The position numbers and the translations under genes are program-made. A stretch of DNA of 64,000 nt, taken from Actinomycetota bacterium (GTDB lineage: Bacteria > Actinomycetota > Geothermincolia > Geothermincolales > RBG-13-55-18). Positions 50,201-58,723 of the stretch are shown one piece after another (position 1 is the stretch's first letter; each line of letters opens with the position of its first letter). Below the pieces are notes generated by a model. That model was not told the origin of the DNA. It worked only from the letters and a program-made list of their open reading frames with translations, and searched no databases. The stretch covers positions 83,095 to 147,094 of the forward strand of contig JASEFK010000003.1 of NCBI GenBank assembly GCA_030019255.1, in the 5' to 3' direction.

Positions 50201-51661
50201 ATGCGTGTAGCTCTAGTCTACCCCGATTACTACCAGTCCGGCTGCATCCGCGGTGAGCCGCAGGGAAGGATACACCTCGGAAGCGGTTACCTTTCCGCCT
50301 GCCTCAAACAGTCCGGCCACGAAGTGGCCTTTCTCCACCTTGTGGAACCGATCGGCCGGGAGGAGTTCCTGCAGTGGCTCTGCAGCCAGGACGCCGGTCT
50401 GGTGGCCTTTTCCGCTACCAGCCTCATGTTCCCCAAGGTGAAGGAGATGGCCCGCTGGACCAAGGAGGAGACCGGCCTCCCGGTGGTGGCGGGAGGGGTG
50501 CATCCCACCCTGGATCCCGCGGGGACCCTCCAGGTCCCTTATATCGATTTCGTCTGCATCGGGGAGGGAGAATGGGTGCTGGTGGAGCTGGCCGAAGCCC
50601 TGGAAGGCCGGGGCCGGGTGGAGGATATCGAGAGTCTCTGGGGCCGGTGGCGGGGCCGGGAGTTCTCCACTCCCGTGCGCCCCCTGGTGGAGGACCTGGA
50701 TACCCTGCCCTTTCCCGATCGCTCCATATTCGACATGTCCAAGATGGCCCCGGACCAGCGGGAGAGGATAACCGTGATGGCCTCCCGGGGCTGCCCCTAC
50801 CGCTGCCGGTACTGCTCTAATCACGCCCAGCGCAAGGTGTACCCTAACGGGGACCGTTACGTACGCTTCCGCAGCGTGGACAACGTGCTCACCGAGGTGG
50901 AGGAGCTGGCGGAGAGGGCGGACGGTGTGGACCACGTGCGCTTCGACGACGACATCCTTACCCTGCGTCCCAAGTGGTTCGAGGAGTTCGTGCGCCAGTA
51001 TCCGCGTCGGGTTAAACTGCCCTTCATCTGCAACTGCCGGGCCGACCTCCTGGATGAGGAGAAGGTGGCCAAGCTCAAAGAAGCCGGCTGCAAGACCATA
51101 TGCATGGGCATCGAGAGCGGCAACCCCTGGCTCAGGAGGCACGTGCTGGGGAGGAGGATGACCGACGAACAGATACTCCGCGCCTTCCGCCTCTGCCGCA
51201 AGTACGGCATCGGGACCGTCTCCCTGAACATGATGGGCTTTCCCCACGAGGACTTCTCCATGGTCCTGGACACGGTGAAGCTCAACGCCCGGGCCGAGCC
51301 CGGGGTCACCCAGATAACCGTCTTCCACCCCTTCCCGGGGACGGAACTTTACCGCTCCTGCATCGAGGAGGGATACTACGTGGAGGAGGAGGAGACGGAC
51401 ACCATCTTCACCCGGCGCTCCGCCCTGCGCCTGAGGAAACTGAGCCACGAGCAGCTGGAGCTGGTGAGCGAGTTCATAACCCCGCTGGCCTACCTGTACA
51501 ACCAGGTCTTCTCCCTCCCCTCTTCCCTCTCCGCGAGGCTGGAGAGGGCCCTGGACGCCTTCCTGGCCAGCCCGCGGGTCCCCTTCTCCTGGAAGCGTAG
51601 GCTGGGAGAGGAAATGCTGCGTCGCCTGCCCTGGGAGTGGTTCCTGGCCACCAAGTACTGA
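50201..51661 (+). CDS. B12-binding domain radical SAM protein
   Basis: 486 aa. N-terminal cobalamin-like domain: SGYLSACLKQSGHEVAFLH, LVAFSATSLMFPKVKEMARW, VVAGGVHPTLDPAGTL and VCIGEGEWVLVEL. The radical SAM motif is CPYRCRYC (Cys198, 202, 205), with FDDDIL, CMGIESGNPWL and LNMMGFPHEDF following. It belongs to the same broad class as the protein at 5807 but is clearly divergent, so the two act on different substrates. The C-terminal 120 residues (LAYLYNQVFSLPSSLSARLE) are helical and non-catalytic. GAGGGAGGGAGAG precedes ATG 50201. It stands alone. Confidence 0.87.
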   Translation: MRVALVYPDYYQSGCIRGEPQGRIHLGSGYLSACLKQSGHEVAFLHLVEPIGREEFLQWLCSQDAGLVAFSATSLMFPKVKEMARWTKEETGLPVVAGGVHPTLDPAGTLQVPYIDFVCIGEGEWVLVELAEALEGRGRVEDIESLWGRWRGREFSTPVRPLVEDLDTLPFPDRSIFDMSKMAPDQRERITVMASRGCPYRCRYCSNHAQRKVYPNGDRYVRFRSVDNVLTEVEELAERADGVDHVRFDDDILTLRPKWFEEFVRQYPRRVKLPFICNCRADLLDEEKVAKLKEAGCKTICMGIESGNPWLRRHVLGRRMTDEQILRAFRLCRKYGIGTVSLNMMGFPHEDFSMVLDTVKLNARAEPGVTQITVFHPFPGTELYRSCIEEGYYVEEEETDTIFTRRSALRLRKLSHEQLELVSEFITPLAYLYNQVFSLPSSLSARLERALDAFLASPRVPFSWKRRLGEEMLRRLPWEWFLATKY

Positions 51662-51988
51662 GGCTCGGCGACCCGGCCGCCCCTATTCCAGCGCTACTTC
51701 GACACGGGAATCCTATCGGCCCCCAGGTATTAAACCGGGAGACAGAAAAGGCAGGCGTGCTCCCGCCTTGGGAACTTCCTTCTCGCCCGCCGCGGCCGGG
51801 TGGCCGAAGATGGAAGATAGCGGAAAATATGAGGGGTTTTCACCGCGGGGAAATGCCTCCATGACCAGAAAAAAGGATCGAACTTCATGGACCTGGGTCA
51901 TACCCGTGTTTCACCACGCCGGGAAAACATCCATGGCCGGAGAAAAAATCAAACCCGGCCACTTCACGGAACCGGCCGGGCTTTCCAC
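51662..51988. other. Spacer downstream of radical SAM gene
   Basis: No gene. Short similar tracts near 51865-51900 and 51938-51965 are too weak to call a repeat. Confidence 0.4.
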
Positions 51989-52065
<77 letters not shown>

Positions 52066-52415
52066 TCGGCTCTGTTTATATTATAACGCACATTCAATGT
52101 GTGTGCGCTTTCGTCCACCAAGATACCAAGATAATATATTACCCTTGAAATCGAGAATGTAAAGTTTTCAGGTGCCAGGCCGGCCATGGAAGTGGGGAGG
52201 GAGGATTCCGGTCTCGAGCGAAATCATCCATGGATCGATGCATGGGTTCTGGCGTAGTGCCGGTGCAACGGGATCCCGAGCGCGCTGAGGCCCTCCTGGA
52301 TTTCCATTATATTTCCAAAGAATTCACGGAGGGGGAAACGGCGGGGCAAGAACTCCAGATTAAAGCCTAAAATGGGGTACGGGAAACCTGGAACCGGCCC
52401 GGGAGGTGAGGAAGC
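52066..52415. other. Spacer between tRNA and sortase
   Basis: About 350 bp. The AT-rich part just upstream of the tRNA (52070-52140) is its likely promoter region. No gene found. Confidence 0.45.
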
Positions 52416-53036
52416 TTGAGGGGCGGAAGGAGCGCCTGGATCACCCTTACCGCGTCGGCGGTCCTGGTCGCCTCCTTCGCCGTGGGCATGCCCCTGCTCT
52501 ACGACCACCTGCGCAACAGCGCCGCGCGGGAAAGCGCGGCACGGACCGAGGAAGAGCCCCGGGTCCGTCCCCTCTACCACGACGAGCTCCTCGGCCCTCC
52601 CCTGTCCTTCGAGACCCCGGCCTTCATCAGCATCCCGTCCATCGGGGTGGATGAGGAAGTCAGGGAGGGAAGCGACGACGAGGATGAGCTCTACCGCCTC
52701 CTGGCCCAGGGACCCATCCACCTCCCTCACACCGGTTTCCCTGGCCAACCGGGTAACTGTGTGATAAGCGGCCACCGCACCACCTATACCCGCCCCTTCA
52801 ACCGCCTGGACGAGCTCAAGCCCGGGGACTCCATCTTCATCCGGAACCCTCGCGGCATCTACGAGTACCGGGTCTACCAGGCCAGGTACGCGGACCCCGC
52901 CGAGAACGTGACCCTCCAGACCGAGGAGCCCGTGCTCACCCTGACCACCTGCGCCCCGGAGGGCAGGTCCACGCAGCGCCTGGTGATACGCGCCTCGCTG
53001 GCCGCCTTTACCCCGGTGGAGGAACTGGAGAAATGA
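52416..53036 (+). CDS. Class D/E-type sortase
   Basis: 206 aa. An N-terminal membrane anchor (SAWITLTASAVLVASFAVGM) is followed by the beta-barrel: FISIPSIGVDEEV, CVISGHRTTY with catalytic His120, TLTTCAPEG with Cys179 and RLVIRA with Arg192. The TLxTC and LVIRA context is that of class D/E sortases, which in Actinobacteria attach surface proteins with LPxTG-like or LAxTG signals to the wall. GGAGGTGAGG precedes TTG 52416. No sorting-signal protein lies next to it; the large secreted protein at 58724 has no visible LPxTG. Confidence 0.9.
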   Translation: MRGGRSAWITLTASAVLVASFAVGMPLLYDHLRNSAARESAARTEEEPRVRPLYHDELLGPPLSFETPAFISIPSIGVDEEVREGSDDEDELYRLLAQGPIHLPHTGFPGQPGNCVISGHRTTYTRPFNRLDELKPGDSIFIRNPRGIYEYRVYQARYADPAENVTLQTEEPVLTLTTCAPEGRSTQRLVIRASLAAFTPVEELEK

Positions 53037-53188
53037 CCGGGCGGCGCGCCAGGCTTGTGTCTTTACTCTACCCCGAGGAAGAACCTTGGGAAAATTAAGG
53101 CAGCCTTGCTCCTACCGCATCGGAATCCCGGCGATCCCCTGACCCGGCCACACCACGGGAGACCCGGCGTCCTGGAAAACCGCCGGGC

Positions 53189-54289
53189 TCAGGCGGTCCT
53201 GACCTCCAGCCGCAGCACGCGACTTTCCGGAAAATGGTAGGAAACGTCCGATTCACTCTCCTCCAAGGTTTCGAATACGGAGGTCACGTAGCCCACCAGC
53301 CGGGGCGGGTGGAAGGGGTTTCCCAGGGCCATCTCCAGGTACCCAGCCCCGTAGGTCAGCTGGAGGGGCACCCCGTAACCGAACGCCATCAGGCGTTCCG
53401 CCATCTCCCGGTAAACCTCGCCCTCGCTGCGGGCGGAGAAGGCCGGTGGGTTTTTCAGGTGGTAATTCCTGGTTATCTCCACCAGTTCCCGGTCCAGGCT
53501 GCGTCCGGTCATCTCCTCCAGTTCCCTTATTATGCTCAGGAGGACATACCCGGTGCTGAAGATGTAGCGCGCCCCATTGAGGCGGTGATATATGGCCCCC
53601 TCCTCCTCCCGCCACTCGAGGACGGTGAGGGGGGAAGGCAGCCCGCAAGAGGGACAGGACTCGAACCCCACTTCCGCCGGCCGGACATCCTCACTCACGT
53701 CAGCCAGCTCCTCCTTGGCCGACCGGAGGCGGATAAGCGCCGCCCCGTCCGGCTCCCCGGCCTCCCGGGCTCCCGCCGCGGGCATGGCGGTGAGCAGGTA
53801 ATCCTCTCCTTCCTTAAACCAAGCCATCTCGGCGGGCCTGCCCTCCACCAGCTCGTAGAACCCCTTGGCCCCCCAGGCTATGGATATGATGTCGAAGGGG
53901 TTGGCCACCCTGACCACGACCATCCCGTGCCGCCGGAAAGCCTCGAGCCTCAATCGTCCGAAGCCGAAAAGGGACATCTCGTCCACCACCCGCTGGATGA
54001 CGGTCGCGAAGGGAAGGGAGCGGACCAGGAGGCGGCGCCACCCGTAGAGCACGTTGCGCTCCAGGTACTCATGGACCGAGGCCTTCTGCCCTCGGACGTA
54101 GAGTTCGGTGATGTTCACCCCCAGCCTGCCCTCTAGCTCCGCCCACAGGAAGGGGTAATAGGAGGCTTCGAAGAAGACCATACGCGTGGTGGGATCGGCA
54201 CGCGAGGTGATGGACCCGTTAGCCCGCCAGGTATAGCGGTGGGAAAGGTTGCGGGGCAGACCGCAACGACGGCACCGGGAAAGACCCAT
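53189..54289 (-). CDS. Double zinc-ribbon protein of unknown function
   Basis: 366 aa from ATG 54289, about 12 bases from GGAGGTGG; TTG 54346 is an alternative. Two zinc ribbons bracket the first two thirds: CRRCGLP near residue 6 and CPSCGLP near 220. They are followed by matching phrases (HRYTWRANGSI and EEEGAIYHRLNGARYI), suggesting an internal duplication of a CxxCG plus ligand-like domain. Between them EMSLFGFGRLRLEAFRRHGMVVVRVANPF recalls V4R/heme-NO-like ligand domains, but this is uncertain. No signal or membrane segment. Probably cytoplasmic, sensing or structural. Confidence 0.65.
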   Translation of the reverse strand: MGLSRCRRCGLPRNLSHRYTWRANGSITSRADPTTRMVFFEASYYPFLWAELEGRLGVNITELYVRGQKASVHEYLERNVLYGWRRLLVRSLPFATVIQRVVDEMSLFGFGRLRLEAFRRHGMVVVRVANPFDIISIAWGAKGFYELVEGRPAEMAWFKEGEDYLLTAMPAAGAREAGEPDGAALIRLRSAKEELADVSEDVRPAEVGFESCPSCGLPSPLTVLEWREEEGAIYHRLNGARYIFSTGYVLLSIIRELEEMTGRSLDRELVEITRNYHLKNPPAFSARSEGEVYREMAERLMAFGYGVPLQLTYGAGYLEMALGNPFHPPRLVGYVTSVFETLEESESDVSYHFPESRVLRLEVRTA

Positions 54290-54690
54290 GCTCGCCAACC
54301 ACCTCCGACGCTCCGCCCGGCGGGCTCCACCGAGTAGAACCCACAAGCGGGAGGACCTTCCGTATCATCGCCATTCCAGTATAACCCGCCGAGCCATGAC
54401 GGCAGGAGCCCGGGCCTACCTCCGGTAGTAGATCGGCCTCCTCTAATCACTGGGGGCAGGAGATCGGCCTCCCTTGAGGTCCATCCTTTTCAACCCATGG
54501 AGTTTATGTATCTCACCAACCCGGCACCAGGAGGCGGGGTTTCCCTTACTCGCTGACAAAAGGAGATCGGCCCCCCTTGATAGGCCTCCCATAATTAGAT
54601 ATCTCGTTTGAAGAAAGTCCCCTCCCCGCCGCCAGGGATTCGCGGTCAAGGGCCCAGAAAGGCACGGCCGAGGTGCGGCACGCCCCATTC
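54290..54690. other. Intergenic region containing GATCGG repeats
   Basis: Three related units, GAGATCGGCCTCCCTTGA-like, lie at 54429-54449, 54459-54479 and 54562-54582, offsets 30 and 103 bp. It is downstream of UPF0182 and upstream of the zinc-ribbon gene, both minus strand. No gene. Confidence 0.6.
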
Positions 54691-57612
54691 TCAAGGAGTC
54701 GTGGTCCCGGTGAGCTCGGACATCCGGTCCAGCACCCGGCTCAACTGCTTCATCTTCTCCCCGTATGTCGCCCAGTCGCCGGAGCGCAGAGCCGCCTGGG
54801 CCTCGTCGTAGAGGCGGTTGGCCTCCGCCACCAGGGCCGCTAGGTCCCCCTCGGGCTGGGGTTGGGGCTGGGGTTGGGGCTGGGGTTGGGGTTGGGGTTG
54901 AGGCTGGGGTTCGGGAGCGGGTGTTGCCCCCAGGAGGGCCTGCAGGGCCTCCTTTAAGGTAGGCCGCATCTCCACCCGGTCTCCGTAGCCCACGATGACC
55001 CTCTTCAGCTGGGGGATGGCCGGGTTGGTGGCCAGGAGGTAAAGGGGTTCCACGTAGATGAGGGAATCCTCGATGGGGATGACCAGGGTGTTTCCCCGGA
55101 TGACCCGGGAACCCGCCTGATTCCAGAGGGTTATCTGCTCCGAGATTTCCGTCTTCTGGTCCACCAGGGACTCGAACTGCTGGGTTCCCTTCACCAGCTT
55201 GCCCGCTGGAAAGGAGAAGTTGAGTAGCTTCCCGTAATTCGGAAAATCGCAGCGCGCCGCCACCCAGTCCACCATGTTGTCCTTTCCCCGAGGGTTGAAG
55301 GGGAGCATGAGCACCATCTCTTCCCTCTCCTCGCCGGGGATCTTCATGATCACGTAGTAAGGGGTGACCGGCTGGGGCTCGGCGCCCGCCCCGTAGGTCT
55401 CGGTGGAGACGTCCCAGACGTCCTCCTTCTGGTAGAAGGCGCTGACCTCGTCTATGTGATAGGTTCGGTACATCTCCATCTGGATGGAGAAGAGGTCCTC
55501 CGGGTAACGGACATGGCGCTTGATGTCCTCCGGCATCTCCTCCATGGAGGTGAAAAGGCCGGGGAATATCTTCCCGTAGGTGAGGGCTATAGGATCTTCG
55601 GGATCCGCCAGGTAGTAGGTTAGCCTTCCGTTATAGGCGTCGATGACTACCTTCACCGAGTTGCGGATGTAATTGAACTCGCCGTTGTAGGACTCGGAAT
55701 AGGGGTAGAGATCGGTGGTGGTGTAGGCGTCCAGGATCCAGGCCAGCCGTCCCTCGTCGGTGAGCACCAGGTAGGGATCCCCGTCCAGGCGGAGGAAGGG
55801 AGCCACTTCCAAGGCCCGTTCCCTGATGTCGCGCCGGAACATGAGGCGCGAGTCGCGGTGGATGTAGCCGCTGAAGAGGAAGGATATGTCCCGGTTGCGG
55901 ATGGAGAAGGCCAATCTCCTCAGGAAGTTGGAGACTGGTATCCCCCCCTCCCCCTCGTAGTAGGGTTCCACGAGCTTGTTGGTGTTACCCAGGGGATAGT
56001 CGATCTCCGGCGCTCCCGTGCGCACTACCACGTAATCGTGGGCGCGTTCCCCGTAATAGATCTCCGGCCGGGTGATCTGAAGCCCCAGACCCTCCTCCGA
56101 GACCGGTGGTATGTCCCGTATCAGGAGAACGGGATCCCCCTCCTCGGTAAGCTGGTTGGTGGGGCTCATGACCAGCCCGTAGCCGTGGGTGTAAGAGAGG
56201 TGCACGTTCTGCCAGGAGCGGGCGTCCTCGCGGAGCTGGTCGACGACCAGCTCCCGCCCGGATACCAGCATCTGTGTATAGACGCCGTCGAAGATCGTGT
56301 AGCGTTCCACGTCCACGTCGGCGAACTCGTATTCCTGCCTCAGCTCCTGCCGCTGGTTATATACTTGCTGGACCAGGCGGGGATCCCATAGGCGGATGTT
56401 GTTCACCGTGGCCGCGTTGTTCTCTATATCCTGGTAGGTTAGATCGGTCTCCGCGGGGAACAGGCGCCTCTCCACCGTGGCCCCTTCGCCCTCGTCCTGG
56501 ATGCGGTAGGCGTCCTGGGTGAACTCGATGTTGTAGCCTATGTACTCGCTCTCCCGGGCCAGTTCCTTGGGCTTGACCACGTAGGTCTGGACGATAAAAG
56601 GATAGAGGGACCCGGCCAGGAGGGATATGACCACGATGCCCACCACCCCCGCCAGGGGAAGTCGCCAGCCCCGGTAGCGGATGTTGAACAGGAAAAGGAC
56701 GGCGCACACCAGGCAGGTGGCGATAAGTATCCAGTAGGCCGGTATGCGGGCGTGAACGTCGGTATAGGTGGCACCGGCCACCGGGCCGTGGTGGGTATGG
56801 AGCAGAGCGAACATGTCCAGGCGGAAACGCCAAGCCTGGACCAGGAGCAGGACCCCGGCCAGAACCGAAAGATGGGCCTTCACGTGGGGCGCGAAGCGTT
56901 GTCCCTTGGCCCCGAAGTTGATGGCCCCGTAGAGAAAGTGGACCGCCGCCGCGGCGAGGGCGGCGAAGATGAGCACGGTGAAGAGCCAGCCGCTGAAATA
57001 GCGGAGGAGGGGGAACTCGAAGAGGTAGAAGCCCAGGTCCTTACCGAATACGGGGTCCACCCTGCCGAAGGAGGAATGGGTGAAGAATTTCAAAACATTC
57101 TCCCACTGGGCGGCCGATCCCCACCCGACAAAAAGGGAGATCAAGGCGGAGCCGATGAGCAGGCCCCGGTCCAGCCACCGACCGGCGCCCTCCCGAAAGC
57201 GCAGCACGGACTCCTCCACGGGGGAGAGCTCCGAAAGCGGTCTCTCGTAGCGGGGGGTGAGGCGCCGTGCCAGGTAGACGTTCCCGTAGAAGAGGGCGAA
57301 AAAGAGGGCGGCGAAGGCGAAGAAGAGCCATACCTGGGTCACGATCCTCTTCCAGAATACGGATGTGTAGCCCACCTCCTTGTACCACAGGTAGTCGGTG
57401 TAGAAGGTGGAGAGCCAGGAGGCGCTCAGTATGAGCACCACCAGGACCAGGATGATGATGCCCACGATCCACTTGGTGCGCGGGCTTATCCTCTCCCACC
57501 TCTCCCGGAATCCGCCTCCCTCTTCCCGGCGTTCTTTACGGCGCAGGAAGGGGACTTCCTCCCTGCTGGAGCGTCGAAAAAGGGATTCCCAGGGAAAACG
57601 GTCATTCTCCAA
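54691..57612 (-). CDS. UPF0182 family membrane protein
   Basis: 973 aa, normal for this large actinobacterial and cyanobacterial family (COG1615). About seven transmembrane helices occupy residues 45-360 (for instance WIVGIIILVLVVLILSASWL). A long extracytoplasmic body follows, with YTHGYGLVMSPTNQLTEEGD, DIPPVSEEGLGLQITRPEIY, NRDISFLFSGYIHRDSRLMF and YDPYS-like blocks. The function is unknown. Near the C-terminus a Pro-Gln repeat (about 11 PQ pairs) precedes a helical end domain (LVAEANRLYDEAQAALRSGDW) that resembles the linker-helix ends of many members. TTG 57612 has AAGGAGAG seven bases upstream. A monocistronic gene upstream of the GATCGG repeats. Confidence 0.92.
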   Translation of the reverse strand: MENDRFPWESLFRRSSREEVPFLRRKERREEGGGFRERWERISPRTKWIVGIIILVLVVLILSASWLSTFYTDYLWYKEVGYTSVFWKRIVTQVWLFFAFAALFFALFYGNVYLARRLTPRYERPLSELSPVEESVLRFREGAGRWLDRGLLIGSALISLFVGWGSAAQWENVLKFFTHSSFGRVDPVFGKDLGFYLFEFPLLRYFSGWLFTVLIFAALAAAAVHFLYGAINFGAKGQRFAPHVKAHLSVLAGVLLLVQAWRFRLDMFALLHTHHGPVAGATYTDVHARIPAYWILIATCLVCAVLFLFNIRYRGWRLPLAGVVGIVVISLLAGSLYPFIVQTYVVKPKELARESEYIGYNIEFTQDAYRIQDEGEGATVERRLFPAETDLTYQDIENNAATVNNIRLWDPRLVQQVYNQRQELRQEYEFADVDVERYTIFDGVYTQMLVSGRELVVDQLREDARSWQNVHLSYTHGYGLVMSPTNQLTEEGDPVLLIRDIPPVSEEGLGLQITRPEIYYGERAHDYVVVRTGAPEIDYPLGNTNKLVEPYYEGEGGIPVSNFLRRLAFSIRNRDISFLFSGYIHRDSRLMFRRDIRERALEVAPFLRLDGDPYLVLTDEGRLAWILDAYTTTDLYPYSESYNGEFNYIRNSVKVVIDAYNGRLTYYLADPEDPIALTYGKIFPGLFTSMEEMPEDIKRHVRYPEDLFSIQMEMYRTYHIDEVSAFYQKEDVWDVSTETYGAGAEPQPVTPYYVIMKIPGEEREEMVLMLPFNPRGKDNMVDWVAARCDFPNYGKLLNFSFPAGKLVKGTQQFESLVDQKTEISEQITLWNQAGSRVIRGNTLVIPIEDSLIYVEPLYLLATNPAIPQLKRVIVGYGDRVEMRPTLKEALQALLGATPAPEPQPQPQPQPQPQPQPQPQPEGDLAALVAEANRLYDEAQAALRSGDWATYGEKMKQLSRVLDRMSELTGTTTP

Positions 57613-57830
57613 GTCGTCTCTCCTTCAAGTCATCTGCGGGAAAGTCGTGAACCGACGCCTCCTCAGGAGCCGTATCCCGCAACTTTCCTTGATTTCCATT
57701 CACCATCCGACTCCCTGCCCTTTCGTACCTTTCGAGCACGATCATCCTTAATAATATTCCCGCCGCGCCTGTAAAATAATTATCTCGCTCCCCTTGCCGG
57801 CAGGTGTAACGGCAGCGAGGAAGCGCGGGT

Positions 57831-58628
57831 TCACGAGATGCCCGCCAGCTTCTTGTAGGCCTCCACCACCGCGGGAAGGTTCTCCCCCGCTTTCCCCAGG
57901 CATACCAGGTCGGCCAGGTGATCGTGATAGGTGGTCACGGTGTTGAAGAAGATGAGCCTCCCTCCCCGCCGCTTGGTGTACTCGGGAAGGGCGGCGGCGG
58001 GATAGACCTCCAGGCTGCAGCCGATGACCAGCATGAGGTCCGAGGTGGAAGCCAGCTCCGCCGCCCTGGCCAGCACCCTCGAATTGAGCGGTTCCCCAAA
58101 GAAGATCACGTCCGGCTTGATGAGGGCCTGGTCGTCGGGGCAGCAGGCCACCCGGTCCCCGTCGGCGCTTAACTCTTTCATCTCCTCCAGGCTGAAGACG
58201 CGGCCGCAGCTCATGCAGTGCCCGGTGCGGTGGGTACCGTGCAACTCCAGGACGTCGGTGCTGCCCGCCCTCTGGTGCAGGTGGTCTATGTTCTGGGTAA
58301 TCACCGCGCGGCACTTCCCAAGCCTTTCCAGTTCGGCCAGGGCGTAGTGAGCCGGGTTGGGTTCCGCCTTCTCCAGGGTGGGATTGAGCTCCCTGGCCAT
58401 CTCCCAGAAACGTTCCGGGTGATGGATGAAGGACTCGTAGGTGCCGTACAGCAGGGGGTCGTACTTGGTCCACAGGCCTCCCGGGCTGCGGAAATCCGGG
58501 ATGCCGGATTCCACCGATATGCCGGCCCCGGTGAGGGCCACCACCTGGATGGAATCTAAGATCATCTGCGCCGCGCGCCGGATGCAATCCTCGCTCACCT
58601 TCAGGTCACCTGCCGAGCAGCTCATCAT
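57831..58628 (-). CDS. cobB: Sir2-type NAD-dependent deacylase
   Basis: 265 aa. GAGISVESGIPDFRS binds NAD, TQNIDHLHQRAG and LHGTHRTGHC carry the catalytic His, and VIGCSLEVYPAAALPEYTK closes the Rossmann fold. The zinc module has CMSC and then ACCPDD; by comparison with CobB-like enzymes the fourth ligand (second Cys of the second CxxC) is Asp here, so zinc binding may be weak or different. The enzyme should remove acyl groups from lysines using NAD. Start Met-Met at 58628 with AAAGG five bases upstream. It is upstream of UPF0182 on the same strand, 218 bp apart. Confidence 0.88.
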   Translation of the reverse strand: MMSCSAGDLKVSEDCIRRAAQMILDSIQVVALTGAGISVESGIPDFRSPGGLWTKYDPLLYGTYESFIHHPERFWEMARELNPTLEKAEPNPAHYALAELERLGKCRAVITQNIDHLHQRAGSTDVLELHGTHRTGHCMSCGRVFSLEEMKELSADGDRVACCPDDQALIKPDVIFFGEPLNSRVLARAAELASTSDLMLVIGCSLEVYPAAALPEYTKRRGGRLIFFNTVTTYHDHLADLVCLGKAGENLPAVVEAYKKLAGIS

Positions 58629-58723
58629 GACAACCTTTCGTTCACCGCATGGGGAGATTATAACACGGGCGCAGGCGGGCGCTTCATGCCGTTTCGGGAA
58701 GGGTGAAGGTGAGGGCACAGGGC

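Noticed and set aside
54840-54905. Telomere-like GGGGTT repeat
   Set aside because: It lies in frame inside UPF0182 and encodes a Pro-Gln linker.
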